From assembly GCF_014596475.1 (NCBI RefSeq), contig NZ_MECJ01000002.1, forward strand, positions 682,001 through 746,000: 64,000 nt of DNA, written 5' to 3'. The DNA comes from Streptomyces sp. CBMA152. Lineage in GTDB: Bacteria > Actinomycetota > Actinomycetes > Streptomycetales > Streptomycetaceae. The translations under genes and the position numbers were made by a program. Below, in pieces: positions 18,472 to 26,889 of the stretch; position 1 is the first letter of the stretch, and the number at the start of each line of letters is the position of its first letter. Under the pieces are notes generated by a model that saw only the letters and a list, made by a program, of their open reading frames with translations, ran no database searches and was not told the DNA's origin.

Positions 18472-19030
18472 CGAAACGTGCGTGGATCGTGTTCTTCGAC
18501 GAATCCGGTGTCTCGCTGCTGCCCGAGGTCCGCCGCACCTACGCGCCCCGCGGCCGCACGCCCACGCTGCACCACCGGCTGAACTGGAAGCGCGCCGGAA
18601 TGGCCGCCGCGCTGGGCTACCACGCCACCGATCCCGGGCGTGGTCCGCGGCTGTGCTTCCACCTCAAGCCGGGCAGCTACGACACCACGACCCTGATCGA
18701 GGTTTTGGAACAGGTCAAAACGTTCTATACCGGTGAGTCGGTGGTGCTGGTGTGGGACGGGCTGTCCGCGCACTGGAGCCGGGGCATGCGGACCAGGACT
18801 GGCTGACCCTGGAGCGGCTGCCCGCCTACGCACCCGAACTCAACCCCGTGGAATTACTGTGGTCGGCCATCAAGACCCGCGAGCTAGCCAACCTCGCCGG
18901 CGACCACCTGGCCGATGTCGCCGACGCTGCTGAACGCGGCATCCACCGCGTCTGCTCCAACGACCAACTCCCGTGGTCCTTCCTCACCCACACCGGACTC
19001 ACCATCCACCCCAAACGCCCACCGAACTAA
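18468..19030 (+). pseudogene. IS630 orfB, DDE transposase with frameshift
   Basis: From GTG 18468 the frame reads TKRAWIVFFDESGVSLLPEV, containing the first catalytic Asp, through to VVLVWDGLSAHWS, containing the second. At about 18780 the frame is lost and the protein continues one frame over with DQDWLTLERLPAYAPELNPV and ELLWSAIKTRELA, containing the catalytic Glu. A deletion of a few codons accompanies the shift. The leucine codon in ELLW is the rare TTA. The element is therefore probably immobile unless complemented. Confidence 0.75.
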
Positions 19031-19228
19031 CGAAAAACTCAGTAGAGGTCTTCTCGTAACCGTGCCGCACGGCCTCCGCTGGCCTAGCCATCACCTCCAA
19101 CGGCCGGTGGCGCCCCACCGGGGGGCTTCCCGAACGCACGGGGGAATCGATACTGCCAGTCCCATACGAGGGACGTGACGAGTGGCGTCCCGCCAGCCAG
19201 GGAAGCACGAGACCGTCAAGTGTGGTCT

Positions 19229-19321
19229 ATGAAAGGTGAGTTCATGATTCTCCCGATCGCCGGTCCACTCCTCGGCGCGCTGGTTTCTTCCTTGGCAGGT
19301 CTCGTCGGTCTCGTCGTCTGA
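19229..19321 (+). CDS. Possible very small hydrophobic peptide
   Basis: A 30-codon frame (ATG 19229) or a 25-codon frame (ATG 19244, preceded by AAAGGTGAG) encodes MILPIAGPLLGALVSSLAGL followed by VGLVV. It is one continuous hydrophobic, Gly/Leu/Val-rich helix with no charge after the start. It lies inside the IS5-like remnant ahead of the dead transposase. The composition is reminiscent of small membrane-active peptides or type I toxins, but chance is a real alternative at this length. No antisense RNA promoter was identified. Confidence 0.25.
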   Translation: MKGEFMILPIAGPLLGALVSSLAGLVGLVV

Positions 19322-19363
19322 GTTTTTCTCGTGTCCGCGCTGGGCGGCCTGGAGCTGGTCTGG

Positions 19364-19997
19364 TCGTGCAGGTGGTATCCGCTCAGCGTCGTGAGTTCGT
19401 CGAGGTGTTCACCGGGCTGCGCCCGCGCCAGTTTCAGCTCTTGGTGCGGGCCGTCCACCGCGAGGGCGGGAGGGCGCTCGATCCCGGACGGCTGTGACGT
19501 ACTCGTCGTGGATGGCATGCTGGTGCCCACCCGGGACCGGTCGGTCGCCGCCTCGTCGAAGAACTACAGGTACTCGGCGAACATGCAGGTCCTCATCAAG
19601 GCCGAGACCCGGCTGGTCCTCGCAGTGGGCCGCCCACTGCCCGGCAACCACACCGACTGCACCGCGTTCGGTGACTCCGGCATCGATGCGGCCTGCGGGG
19701 ACGCGACCGTCACCGCCGATGGTGGCTACCAAGGCACCGGGCTGCTCATCCCGCACTGACGCCAGGCCGGGCAGGAACGGCTGCCGCAGTGGAAGGAGGA
19801 ACACAATGCCTCGCCTCGCCGGGTGCGGGCCCGCGTCGAGCACGTCTTCGCTCCGCATGAAGAACTGGAGAATCCTCCGGGACTGCCGGCTCAAGGGCGA
19901 CGGCGTCTACTGGGCCACCAGCGGCGTCGCCCACATGCACAACCTCGCCTCACCGGCTGACCAGAACATGCAACCGGCGACACCAGCGCCCCCATAG
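19364..19997 (+). pseudogene. IS5-family transposase, multiply broken
   Basis: Fragments in order are: an N-terminal piece QRREFVEVFTGLRPRQFQLL; then, in another frame, DVLVVDGMLVPTRDRSVAAS, SKNYRYSANMQVLI and ADGGYQGTGLLIPH, ending at a premature TGA (19758); then VRARVEHVFA, another one-base shift, and MKNWRILRDCR. The middle of the N-terminal domain is deleted. The DDE residues are still recognisable (VVDG, ADGGY, VEH). At least two frameshifts and a stop make it inactive. Confidence 0.7.
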
Positions 19998-20306
19998 CGC
20001 AGTTTCGGAGTTACGAGAAGATCTCTAGCCGCGGTTGCTGGGGCGACCATCGGGCCGCATCCCCGAGGTTCACGGAAGGCGCGACCACCGTGTTTCCGGG
20101 CCAGATTGACCGTCGGTGCCTCAGTCTCGCGTCCGAAGGCCGGTATTGCGCGCGATGGATGACCCATCACTGCATACCGCCATGGTTTACCCGCTAACGC
20201 GCTGGGTGGAACGGAAGGTCAACCGGCCGCGGGATGTGGTTCGCCTTACTCTGCCCCTAGCTTCTTGTGTTGACCGCACCACTCGCAATGACACAGGGGG
20301 AACACC

Positions 20307-20612
20307 ATGGCAAGGTTCAAGATCGCATCGTTGGCGGCATCTGCCGTGCTGATCGGAACAGGCGTGGCCACCATCGCACCTGCCGCCCAGGCGGAAGCGT
20401 CGCCCAAGTGCCACGTGTGGGAGAAGAACACCACCCGGTTTTCCGGCTGGTGTGACGGCCGGGGGCCGGCGAGCTACCGCGCGACCATCACCTGCAGGCA
20501 CGGCGGCGAGCACCAGGGACAGTGGCACTGGCTGGGGGACCGCCGGGGCTCGACCGCATGGTGTGAGAAGAACGACCGTGTTGCCAGCAAGTGGCAGTTC
20601 ATCAGTGGTTGA
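20307..20612 (+). CDS. Small secreted four-cysteine protein
   Basis: A protein of 101 residues. The signal peptide (FKIASLAASAVLIGTGVATI, then APAAQA) predicts cleavage near residue 30. The mature part of about 70 residues has four cysteines, in CHVWEKN, WCDGRG, TCRHGG and WCEKND, enough for two disulfides. It also has many aromatic and charged residues, including WHWLGDRRG. A GGGGG run lies seven bases before ATG 20307. It belongs to the class of small secreted Streptomyces proteins without assigned function. It has no lanthipeptide-like core, and no modification enzymes lie nearby. It is an intact gene inside a scar zone. Confidence 0.6.
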   Translation: MARFKIASLAASAVLIGTGVATIAPAAQAEASPKCHVWEKNTTRFSGWCDGRGPASYRATITCRHGGEHQGQWHWLGDRRGSTAWCEKNDRVASKWQFISG

Positions 20613-20817
20613 TCGTTCTGTGACGGTCCCGTCGGCTGTGGACCGTTCCAGGTGACCGCAAGTACGCCTTGGGGCATGGTCATTGCTGAGAGCGGACTGA
20701 CCACCGCAGATCGGGCGGACCGTCGGACATCGCGGGGCGGACGTCGCCGCGGTTGGCGGTGATGGGTTCACGATGTGCTGGGCGCCGACGACGCAGTCCA
20801 GCTGCAGTCGTGTCTTG

Positions 20818-20851
20818 CCTGGTCCTGCCACTCCTTGGTGGCAGGACCAGG
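20818..20851. terminator. Perfect 14-bp hairpin
   Basis: CCTGGTCCTGCCAC (20818-20831) and GTGGCAGGACCAGG (20838-20851) are exactly complementary around a six-base loop (TCCTTG). It is 205 bases after the secreted protein's stop. No T-run follows on either strand. It could be a bidirectional terminator or an IS-associated structure. Confidence 0.45.
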
Positions 20852-20959
20852 CCGGGCATCCCCTACGTCCAGCCGCACCGCCGGGCAGTGCGCGCACCCG
20901 GCGGCGCTGACCAGGACGAGTTTGTTTCTGCTGGTCAGTAGCCAGATGTCGGATGTTTC

Positions 20960-21130
20960 GGGTACCGGCTGGCGACGCTGCTGGCCCTGGGGGCGTGCGC
21001 GATGAGCGCGGCCGGGCACGACTGGGTCGCGGCGATCGCGCAGTGGGGCCGCGGCTGCGGCGAGGTCCTGGCGCGGCTCGGGGCGCCGTTCGACAGATCT
21101 ACCGGACGGTTCGTTCCCCGCGAGCCCTGA
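20960..21130 (+). pseudogene. ISAs1-type transposase N-terminal fragment
   Basis: The frame GYRLATLLALGACAMSAAGH through WVAAIAQWGRGCGEVLARLG to APFD matches the N-terminal DUF of ISAs1 (H-repeat) transposases. It runs to TGA 21128-21130. The catalytic domain is absent. Confidence 0.6.
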
Positions 21131-21513
21131 TCCCGCATCGAGCAAGGCCACATCGGCCGCAGCCATGACCGTCTACTGCGGCGTGCTTGCACGCCTGGCC
21201 GACCTGAGAGTCGACGATGCGGCCGTCGACGGTTCAGCAGACCGCGGCGGAGACATCGCGCCGAGCGTAGCCGTGTCCGAAACGCAGGCGGAAGTCTTCA
21301 TTTCCAGATCCGTCAATCGCGCCGATGATGGTCCGCAGCGCCATGCCTCTGTGGTTCGTTCCGGCATGGTCGAGGCAAGGCCGCGCATGCTGCCGGCCGA
21401 GTCGTGGTCCACCTGGTTCTCTCGTCTCAGCAGGCCATTGGCGCTGGCAATCGTGGATATGTCTCCTCGGCGCCGACCAGGGCGACGGGGCCGCCGTCCT
21501 TCCGGCGAGCCGG

Positions 21514-21720
21514 TCATCGGCTCGACCGGCTCTGACTCGGCACGTCGGCCGTGGCCGCGGTGGAGTTGATCTCGGGTGGGCGTTGGCGGACGAGAGCGGT
21601 GGCGGTCAGGGCGGTGACCGCCATCGCGGCGATGCCGACCAGCGCTGCGGTGGTGTAGGCGTGGTCGTTCGGGATGAGATGACCGGTGCCGGTGCCGGTG
21701 CCGGTGGCCAGAACCAGGCC
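21514..21720 (-). pseudogene. MFS transporter C-terminal fragment
   Basis: The minus-strand frame contains HLIPNDHAYTTAALVGIAAM and AVTALTATALVRQRPPEIN. This looks like the last transmembrane helix and cytosolic tail of a major-facilitator transporter. Similarity disappears upstream of about 21720, exactly where a glycosyltransferase fragment on the opposite strand begins, so the rest of the gene was lost at a rearrangement. Confidence 0.4.
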
Positions 21721-21721
21721 G

Positions 21722-22196
21722 CCTACTGCGAAGTCCTCGACGGCGTACCCGGAAAGGAAATGCGCGAACACGTCTACAGCCGCTCGCGCGTCATCCTGAT
21801 GCCCAGCCTGTACGAATCCTGGGGGCGGGTGGCGGTGGAGGCGTTCGCGTCCGGTATCCCGGTCATCGCCCACACCACCCCCGGGCTCGTCGAATCCATG
21901 GGAGAAGCCGGGTCTTCGCCTACCGTGACGACGCGAACGCCTGGATCCACGCCCTGATGTCGCTCAAGGACCCCAGGAACTGGGCCCGCGCCTCCCACCG
22001 TGCCAAGGCCCGCTCCAGAGAGCTGAGCGCCGTCCCGGACCTCGACATCTGCTGCGAAGCGGTGGAATCGCTGTGGGAGATAAGCCGACGCACCTCCTTC
22101 CGCGTGCGCGGCCTCGGCACCCTCGCCGACGCCCGTGAGAGAGGACGCGCCCTCAGAGACGACGACACGGACCTGGGTATCGAACGCCATGCGTGA
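21722..22196 (+). pseudogene. GT-B glycosyltransferase C-terminal fragment
   Basis: The frame reads MREHVYSRSRVILMPSLYES, then WGRVAVEAFASGIPVIAHTT and PGLVESMG. This is the nucleotide-sugar-binding E-x7-E region of GT4-type glycosyltransferases. At about 21910 the frame shifts, and the end of the domain continues as VFAYRDDANAWIHALMSLKD followed by a helical tail to 22196. The N-terminal Rossmann domain is absent. The fragment is broken at both levels. Confidence 0.65.
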
Positions 22197-22730
22197 CTGC
22201 GGCACCGGGCAGCCACCACCTCCAGCAGGGTGTATGGGCACTCGGCTCTGCACGCCGCGTCAAGGAGGGCCGCCGTAACAACCGATGCCCCAGAACCCGT
22301 CGAGAGGCCGAGCATCCACCGAAGACGAAGAGGCTGCCCAGGCCGACCCAGCAGGCGAGACCCACCTACGTGTTGCGCTCACGTCGATGTGCCCGTCTTT
22401 GACCGTCCCGCCGAACCCTCGCAAGACACTTTGGAGCCGCCCGAACAAAGTCTGTTTGAAGCTCAAGTGGCTCGCCGAGCGGGGGATTCCGGCCGAGACC
22501 GGGCAGGGGCTGTTCACTCAGCCACCGCAGCCCTACCAGCGGGCCGCAACAACCACCTGCTCGGTCCAGCCGAAAGGCCAAACCGGATATCACCTCAGGT
22601 GCCGTCTTCTGGGGGCGCTCGGTGGCGCCGATGAACGCACACGTCGTTCTGCCCGCCCGCTGCGAAAACCCGTTGCGAGTGACCCGTATCGGATGTCTGA
22701 TTGATCGGCCACCGATCCGGGGGAGGGAAC
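22197..22730. other. Gene-free interval
   Basis: This 534-base stretch after the glycosyltransferase fragment contains short frames on both strands, none with recognisable domains. The last 30 bases include the ribosome-binding site of the next gene. Confidence 0.35.
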
Positions 22731-23309
22731 ATGACGACGTCGCTGCCTACGCCCTCGTTGCACACCGCTCGCCTTCGACTGCGTGCCTTCGAAGACGCGG
22801 ATGCGAACGACCTCTTCGCACTGCACAGCAGCGCCCACGTGCTGCGCTACTGGGACTCGCCACCGTGGAGCGAACCCGTGCGTGCCGAGAAGTTCATCAT
22901 GGCTTGTCGGCAGATGGCACAGGAGGGCACCGGGGCGCGGTTGGCCGTAGATCGTGTCTCCGACGGGGCGTTCATCGGCTGGTGCAGCCTGAGCAGGTGG
23001 AATCCGGACTACCGCAGCGCATCGCTCGGCTACTGCTTCGGCGAGGCAGCGTGGGGCCACGGCTATGCGACCGAGGCCGCGCGCGCTCTGCTGCGGTGGG
23101 CATTCGACACGCTGGACCTCAACCGCGTCCAAGCTGAGGCCGATACGCGCAACGTGGGTTCCGCCCGCGTGCTGGAGAAGCTCGGCTTCGTGCGTGAAGG
23201 GACGTTGCGGGAAGACTGCGTCGTCAACGGCGACGTCTCTGACTCGTGGGTCTACGGGCTGCTCAGGCGGGAGTGGCAGCCGTCGTCCGAGCCGGTTCCC
23301 GCCCACTGA
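22731..23309 (+). CDS. GNAT acetyltransferase, RimJ/RimL type
   Basis: A protein of 192 residues. It opens with TPSLHTARLRLRAFEDADAN, and the acetyl-CoA loop appears as LGYCFGEAAWGHGYATEAAR near residue 110. NRVQAEADTRNVGSARVLEK and LGFVREG follow. These are the standard markers of RimJ/RimL-like GNAT enzymes, which N-acetylate protein N-termini or small amines; the target is unknown. GGAGGG six bases before ATG 22731 sets the start, and a GTG-like upstream start at 22701 has no such site. The gene is monocistronic. Confidence 0.85.
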   Translation: MTTSLPTPSLHTARLRLRAFEDADANDLFALHSSAHVLRYWDSPPWSEPVRAEKFIMACRQMAQEGTGARLAVDRVSDGAFIGWCSLSRWNPDYRSASLGYCFGEAAWGHGYATEAARALLRWAFDTLDLNRVQAEADTRNVGSARVLEKLGFVREGTLREDCVVNGDVSDSWVYGLLRREWQPSSEPVPAH

Positions 23310-23535
23310 GTCCGTCGCTCGGCACCCGGTATCGGCTAATCCTGAGCAACTGATCACTGGGCCTCATCCACACACAACGGCGAACCGGAAGAAGAGTTAT
23401 ATACCGCCCTCTCGGGGTTGGCCGTGCTGCGCCGACGACTCACGCGCATTCAGCCACGCGTCCGTTACGACGCTGACCCGCGACGACCGTAGTCACGGAC
23501 CTGTAATCGTGTCGATCTCAGCGCAGGGTGGTGGC

Positions 23536-23547
23536 TACGCTGCTGGC
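23536..23547 (+). promoter_or_regulatory. Candidate leaderless -10 element
   Basis: TACGCT (23536-23541) ends six bases before ATG 23548, and no Shine-Dalgarno sequence is present. This is the spacing expected if transcription starts at the A of the start codon. Confidence 0.45.
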
Positions 23548-23877
23548 ATGGCTCATGCGAAGACTTCATACGTTTGCCTTCCTTGCCGGGCCTCGTACAA
23601 ACAGTCCTACGGCGGGGATCGGCGACGAATCTGCCCGCGGTGTGCGGAACCTCTGATCCATGTGGGTTCGGCTTTCGCCGCGCCCCGGAGGCGGGATGCT
23701 GAGGCGTGGCGCACGCTGTCCGTGCTGCTGAACGCGGGCGTGCGTTTTCACAAGAGTTGCTGCGGCGGGCCCGGCTATCGGCCACGCACCCTGCGCGAGA
23801 TACGTGAGCGGATGGCGTACGCGCGGCGATCCGGCAGGCCCTTCGCCGAGGCGCTTGTCCTGCATGATCTGCCGTGA
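23548..23877 (+). CDS. Zinc-ribbon protein
   Basis: A protein of 109 residues. A classic four-cysteine zinc ribbon (CLPC ... CPRC) occupies residues 10-35, with Lys/Arg-rich sequence between the knuckles. The rest is basic and helical, ending FAEALVLHDLP. Proteins of this kind are widespread in Streptomyces and are sometimes misannotated as deoxyxylulose-phosphate synthase, with which they share nothing. Nucleic-acid binding is plausible but is only an inference. The start has no ribosome-binding site but follows a TACGCT box closely, consistent with a leaderless mRNA. Confidence 0.7.
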   Translation: MAHAKTSYVCLPCRASYKQSYGGDRRRICPRCAEPLIHVGSAFAAPRRRDAEAWRTLSVLLNAGVRFHKSCCGGPGYRPRTLREIRERMAYARRSGRPFAEALVLHDLP

Positions 23878-24620
23878 CCGGCCACGACAGGCCGGCGGGG
23901 GCACGCCTTGCGGGGTGTGCTCGCAGAGGGCAGGCACCCAGGCGCGGTACGCGTGGTTGTGGACAGGGTTTCTGACTGACCGCTGACCGAAGTGTTCAAT
24001 CCCGGGCCTGGCCCCCGACCGGCCGCTCGGCGTCCTGGTGGGAGAGACCGCCCAGAGAGAAGCCGAGTAGGGATCTGAGGTAGATGGGGTCGAGCTCTGA
24101 GGGAGAGCCGCTCACGCGATATCTCACGGTGGGGATGTGCCCTCACGTCCACGTTCTCCTTCCGTAGCTTCTGCTCGGTACTTCGCGGATCGCTTGGCCA
24201 GCGGTCTACCTTCGATTTCGCGTCGTGACTTGTCGCAGTGCACAGTCATCCGCCGGGCCGAGCCGAGTGGCGGGGTGCCTGGGGGAAAGAGCTCCTGCGC
24301 GTCTCGATGGGCCGCCACTCAGGCGACCTGGTGCACAGCCGGGGAGTCTCTGCGACCGGCGGCCGTGGCGCGCGGACATGAACCCGGCGGCCTCCGGCGG
24401 CGACGTGCCCGACGGCACCGCCGCCGACGACAACGACTACCGCTCATCAGCTCCCTCCCCGCCTCCGACTGCGGCGACGGACGCGCCGTCAGCCGCCACG
24501 ACACACGAACGAACTGGTCAGCGGGCCACAGCACCCTGGGAGAAACGGCCACAGCCGTGTCGGCCGACGGTCAACGCGGCGCCTTCACGTCCTCGTTACA
24601 GGCGGCGTCCACGAAACTTC
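23878..24620. other. Gene-free interval
   Basis: This 743-base stretch lies between the zinc-ribbon gene and the transporter operator. I see no family-level coding signal, RNA gene or repeat. It may be decayed sequence. Confidence 0.35.
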
Positions 24621-24621
24621 A

Positions 24622-24668
24622 TTGCGAGGTGAATGGCGTTCACCTACAGTGGTGAACGCCATTCACCT
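24622..24668 (+). promoter_or_regulatory. Promoter inside a perfect 18-bp inverted repeat
   Basis: AGGTGAATGGCGTTCACC (24627-24644) and its exact complement (24651-24668) flank six bases. Those six bases, TACAGT, form a good -10 element. TTGCGA (24622-24627) forms the -35 with an ideal 17-base gap. Each arm is itself a GGTGAA/TTCACC palindrome, so two repressor dimers could sit on either side of the -10. It controls the MFS-TetR pair downstream. Confidence 0.8.
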
Positions 24669-24685
24669 TCAAGGGGGGTTTCGCA

Positions 24686-26272
24686 GTGCCCACCGATTCG
24701 CCGTCACCATCCCCGTCACCAACCCCATCCGCCGATCGCCGCGTCATGGCGGTTCTGGCGGCAGGGGGCATCGTCACCACGCTGGTGCAGACCGCGGTCG
24801 TGCCGCTGCTGCCGCAGTTGCCTCGGCTGACCGGCGCGGCGCCGGTCGATGTCGGGTGGGTGGTCACGCTCACGTTGCTGACCGGGGCGGTCGCGACGCC
24901 GTTGCTGGGGCGGGCCGGGGACATGTACGGCAAGCGGCGGATGCTGTTGGTCGCGCTCGGTGCGCTCGCCGTCGGGTCGCTGGTGTGCTCGTTCGCCTCC
25001 ACGCTCCCATGGCTTCTCGTGGGGCGTGGGCTGCAGGGGGTGGGGGCGGCGGTGGTGCCGTTGTCGATCAGTTTCCTGCGGGGGGTGCTGCCGGCGCATC
25101 GGACGGGTTCGTCGGTGGCGCTGATGAGTTCGACGGTGGGGATCGGTGCTGCTCTCGGTCTGCCGCTGGCCGCGCTGCTGGTGCAGTTCGCGGACTGGCA
25201 TGCGATGTTCTGGGCGATGACCGCGCTCTCGACGGCGGTGCTCGCGCTGGCGTGGCGGGTGCTGCGGGAGGAGCCGGTTCGGTCGCCGGGGCGGTTCGAC
25301 CTGGTCGGGGCGTGCGGGCTGAGTGCCGGGCTGGTGCTTCTGCTGCTGGCGTTGTCCAAGGCGGGTGAGTGGGGGTGGGGCAGTCGGCGGGTTCTGGGTC
25401 TGTCGGGGGCGGCGCTGCTGATCCTGGCGGGCTGGACCGTCCACCAGCGCCGGGTGTCGCGGCCGCTGGTGGACGTGCGGCTCGCGATGCGTCCGGCGGT
25501 TCTACTGCCGCATGTGGCCGCGTTGTTGGCCGGGTTCGCCTTCTATGCCAACTCCCTTGTCACCGCGCAGCTGATCCAGACGCCCCGGGTCACCGGGTAC
25601 GGTCTGGGTCTCTCGGTGGTGGCGGCGGGTGCGTGCCTGCTGCCCAGTGGTGTGATCATGGTGCTGTGCGCTTCCTTGTCCGCCCGACTGTCCGCCGCCC
25701 GTGGGGCCAAGGCCACGCTGACCCTGGGCACGATGGTCATCGCGGCCGGGTATGGGCTGCGCGTCGCCGACAGCCGGCAGTTGTGGGCGGTCATCGCGGG
25801 TGCGGCCGTGGTGTCGGTCGGTACGGCGCTCGCCTACTCCGCGCTGCCCATGCTGATCATGCGGGCGGTGCCGCTGGAGCAGACCGCTGCGGCGAACGGC
25901 CTCAACGTCCTCATGCGCACCATCGGGCAGGCCCTGTGCAGTGCGGTGGTCGCCACCGTGCTGGCGCAGCACACCCGTGTGTTCGCCGGTGTGTCGGGCG
26001 TGGCCGTGGCGGCGCCTACTCTGGACGGGTACCGCGTGGCGTTCGCCGCGGCGGGGGCGGTCGCGCTGCTGGCCTGTGCGGCCGCCCGCCTCATCCCGCG
26101 CCAGCCGCGACCCGCGCCGTCCCCCCTTCAGGAGGCTGAACACGATGCCCGGCCCGAGCTCCGCCTCCCCCCGCAGCGGCCGCCCGCGAACGACGTCCAC
26201 GAGCCAGCCGGCACCGGCACCGGTGTCGCCGACACCCGATCCGGCACCGGACCGGGCGGCACGACCGCGTGA
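24686..26272 (+). CDS. MFS drug-efflux transporter, DHA2 type
   Basis: A protein of 528 residues from GTG 24686, with AAGGGGGG ten bases upstream. Hydrophobic analysis by eye finds about 14 membrane segments. Motif A appears as LLGRAGDMYGKRRMLLVALG, and motif C-like sequence as ISFLRGVLPAHRTGSSVALM to GIGAALGLPLAALL. This matches DHA2 proton-driven multidrug exporters. The last 70 residues are a Pro/Arg-rich cytosolic tail that overlaps the next gene by 128 bases. It sits directly behind a double operator and is co-transcribed with a TetR regulator, which suggests induction by its own substrate. The substrate is unknown. Confidence 0.85.
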   Translation: MPTDSPSPSPSPTPSADRRVMAVLAAGGIVTTLVQTAVVPLLPQLPRLTGAAPVDVGWVVTLTLLTGAVATPLLGRAGDMYGKRRMLLVALGALAVGSLVCSFASTLPWLLVGRGLQGVGAAVVPLSISFLRGVLPAHRTGSSVALMSSTVGIGAALGLPLAALLVQFADWHAMFWAMTALSTAVLALAWRVLREEPVRSPGRFDLVGACGLSAGLVLLLLALSKAGEWGWGSRRVLGLSGAALLILAGWTVHQRRVSRPLVDVRLAMRPAVLLPHVAALLAGFAFYANSLVTAQLIQTPRVTGYGLGLSVVAAGACLLPSGVIMVLCASLSARLSAARGAKATLTLGTMVIAAGYGLRVADSRQLWAVIAGAAVVSVGTALAYSALPMLIMRAVPLEQTAAANGLNVLMRTIGQALCSAVVATVLAQHTRVFAGVSGVAVAAPTLDGYRVAFAAAGAVALLACAAARLIPRQPRPAPSPLQEAEHDARPELRLPPQRPPANDVHEPAGTGTGVADTRSGTGPGGTTA

Positions 26273-26825
26273 CGCCGACGCCCGGCGCGCGGAGATCCTC
26301 GCCGCCGCCCGGCGCGCGTTCGCGCGCCATGCCTACGCTGACACGACCATCGCCGCCATCGCCGATGACGCGGGCGTCAGTCCGGCGCTCGTGATGAAGT
26401 ACTACGGCACCAAGGAACGCCTCTTCAACCAGGTGTTCACCTTCGACGCCGACGCCACCGCCCTGTTCGACGCCCCCTTGGACGGCCTCGCCCGGCACAT
26501 GGTCCTGCACCTGCTCGCCACCCAGCGCGGCCAGATCCGCGACCCGATCCTGCGCATCGCCTTCTCCCGTCACCACCTGGAACTCGGCGGACAGGCCCGG
26601 GCCAACTTCCGCACGCAGGTCATCGACGCCCTCGCCGCCCGCCTCCCCGGGCCGGACGCCGCGCTGCGTGCGGAGCTGGCCATCGGCGTACTGCTCGGCC
26701 TCGGGGCCCTGTACGCAACCGTCCAAGCCGACCAGCTCACCAGACTGGCCCCCGACGAAGTCGCCGACCTGTACATCCCGCTTCTGCAACCCCTGCTCAG
26801 CGGCGAGGCTCCGACGGGTCGCTGA
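26145..26825 (+). CDS. TetR-family regulator of the MFS exporter
   Basis: A protein of 226 residues. After a Pro/Ser-rich leader of about 45 residues comes the TetR DNA-binding domain: RAEILAAARRAFARHAYADT, then IAAIADDAGVSPALVMKYYG followed by TKERLF. The C-terminal half is helical and ends LLQPLLSGEAPTGR. ATG 26145 has AGGAGG nine bases upstream and lies inside the MFS reading frame, giving a 128-base overlap. The leader could therefore be an artefact of overprinting, but no better start exists before the helix-turn-helix. It very likely binds the palindromes at 24627-24668 and is released by the exporter's substrate. Confidence 0.8.
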   Translation: MPGPSSASPRSGRPRTTSTSQPAPAPVSPTPDPAPDRAARPRDADARRAEILAAARRAFARHAYADTTIAAIADDAGVSPALVMKYYGTKERLFNQVFTFDADATALFDAPLDGLARHMVLHLLATQRGQIRDPILRIAFSRHHLELGGQARANFRTQVIDALAARLPGPDAALRAELAIGVLLGLGALYATVQADQLTRLAPDEVADLYIPLLQPLLSGEAPTGR

Positions 26826-26889
26826 CCAGTACGTTCTCTGAATCATCCCGGCGATCAGCCCACGCCAGTGAGGCTTGTCAGCAGGCGCT

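Larger units (their letters stand above)
17900..19040 (+). mobile_element. IS630-family insertion element
   Basis: The element spans 1141 bases with 25-base imperfect inverted repeats: GAGTCTTTCGTTAGTCCGGT at the left (17900 onward) and its complement ending at 19040 (about 22 of 25 positions match). TA dinucleotides sit next to both ends (17897-17898 and 19043-19044), consistent with IS630 target choice, although one end is offset by a base. It carries orfA and a frameshifted orfB. It lies at the 3' end of a deleted oxidoreductase and abuts an IS5-like remnant. Confidence 0.8.
19044..20026 (+). mobile_element. Decayed IS5-like element
   Basis: AGAGGTCTTCTCGTAAC (19044-19060) and GTTACGAGAAGATCTCT (20010-20026) are inverted repeats matching at 16 of 17 positions. 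They bracket 983 bases containing a broken IS5-family transposase. The left end directly follows the IS630 right end, so the two elements inserted back to back. About 270 bases before the transposase carry no transposase similarity but contain a short hydrophobic reading frame. Confidence 0.7.

Noticed and set aside
20307..20612. The four-cysteine protein as a lanthipeptide or other RiPP precursor
   Set aside because: It has a standard Sec signal peptide and no leader/core layout, and no modification enzymes lie nearby.
23548..23877. The zinc-ribbon protein as deoxyxylulose-phosphate synthase
   Set aside because: At 109 residues with only a CxxC-CxxC ribbon it has no thiamine-binding or transketolase motif.
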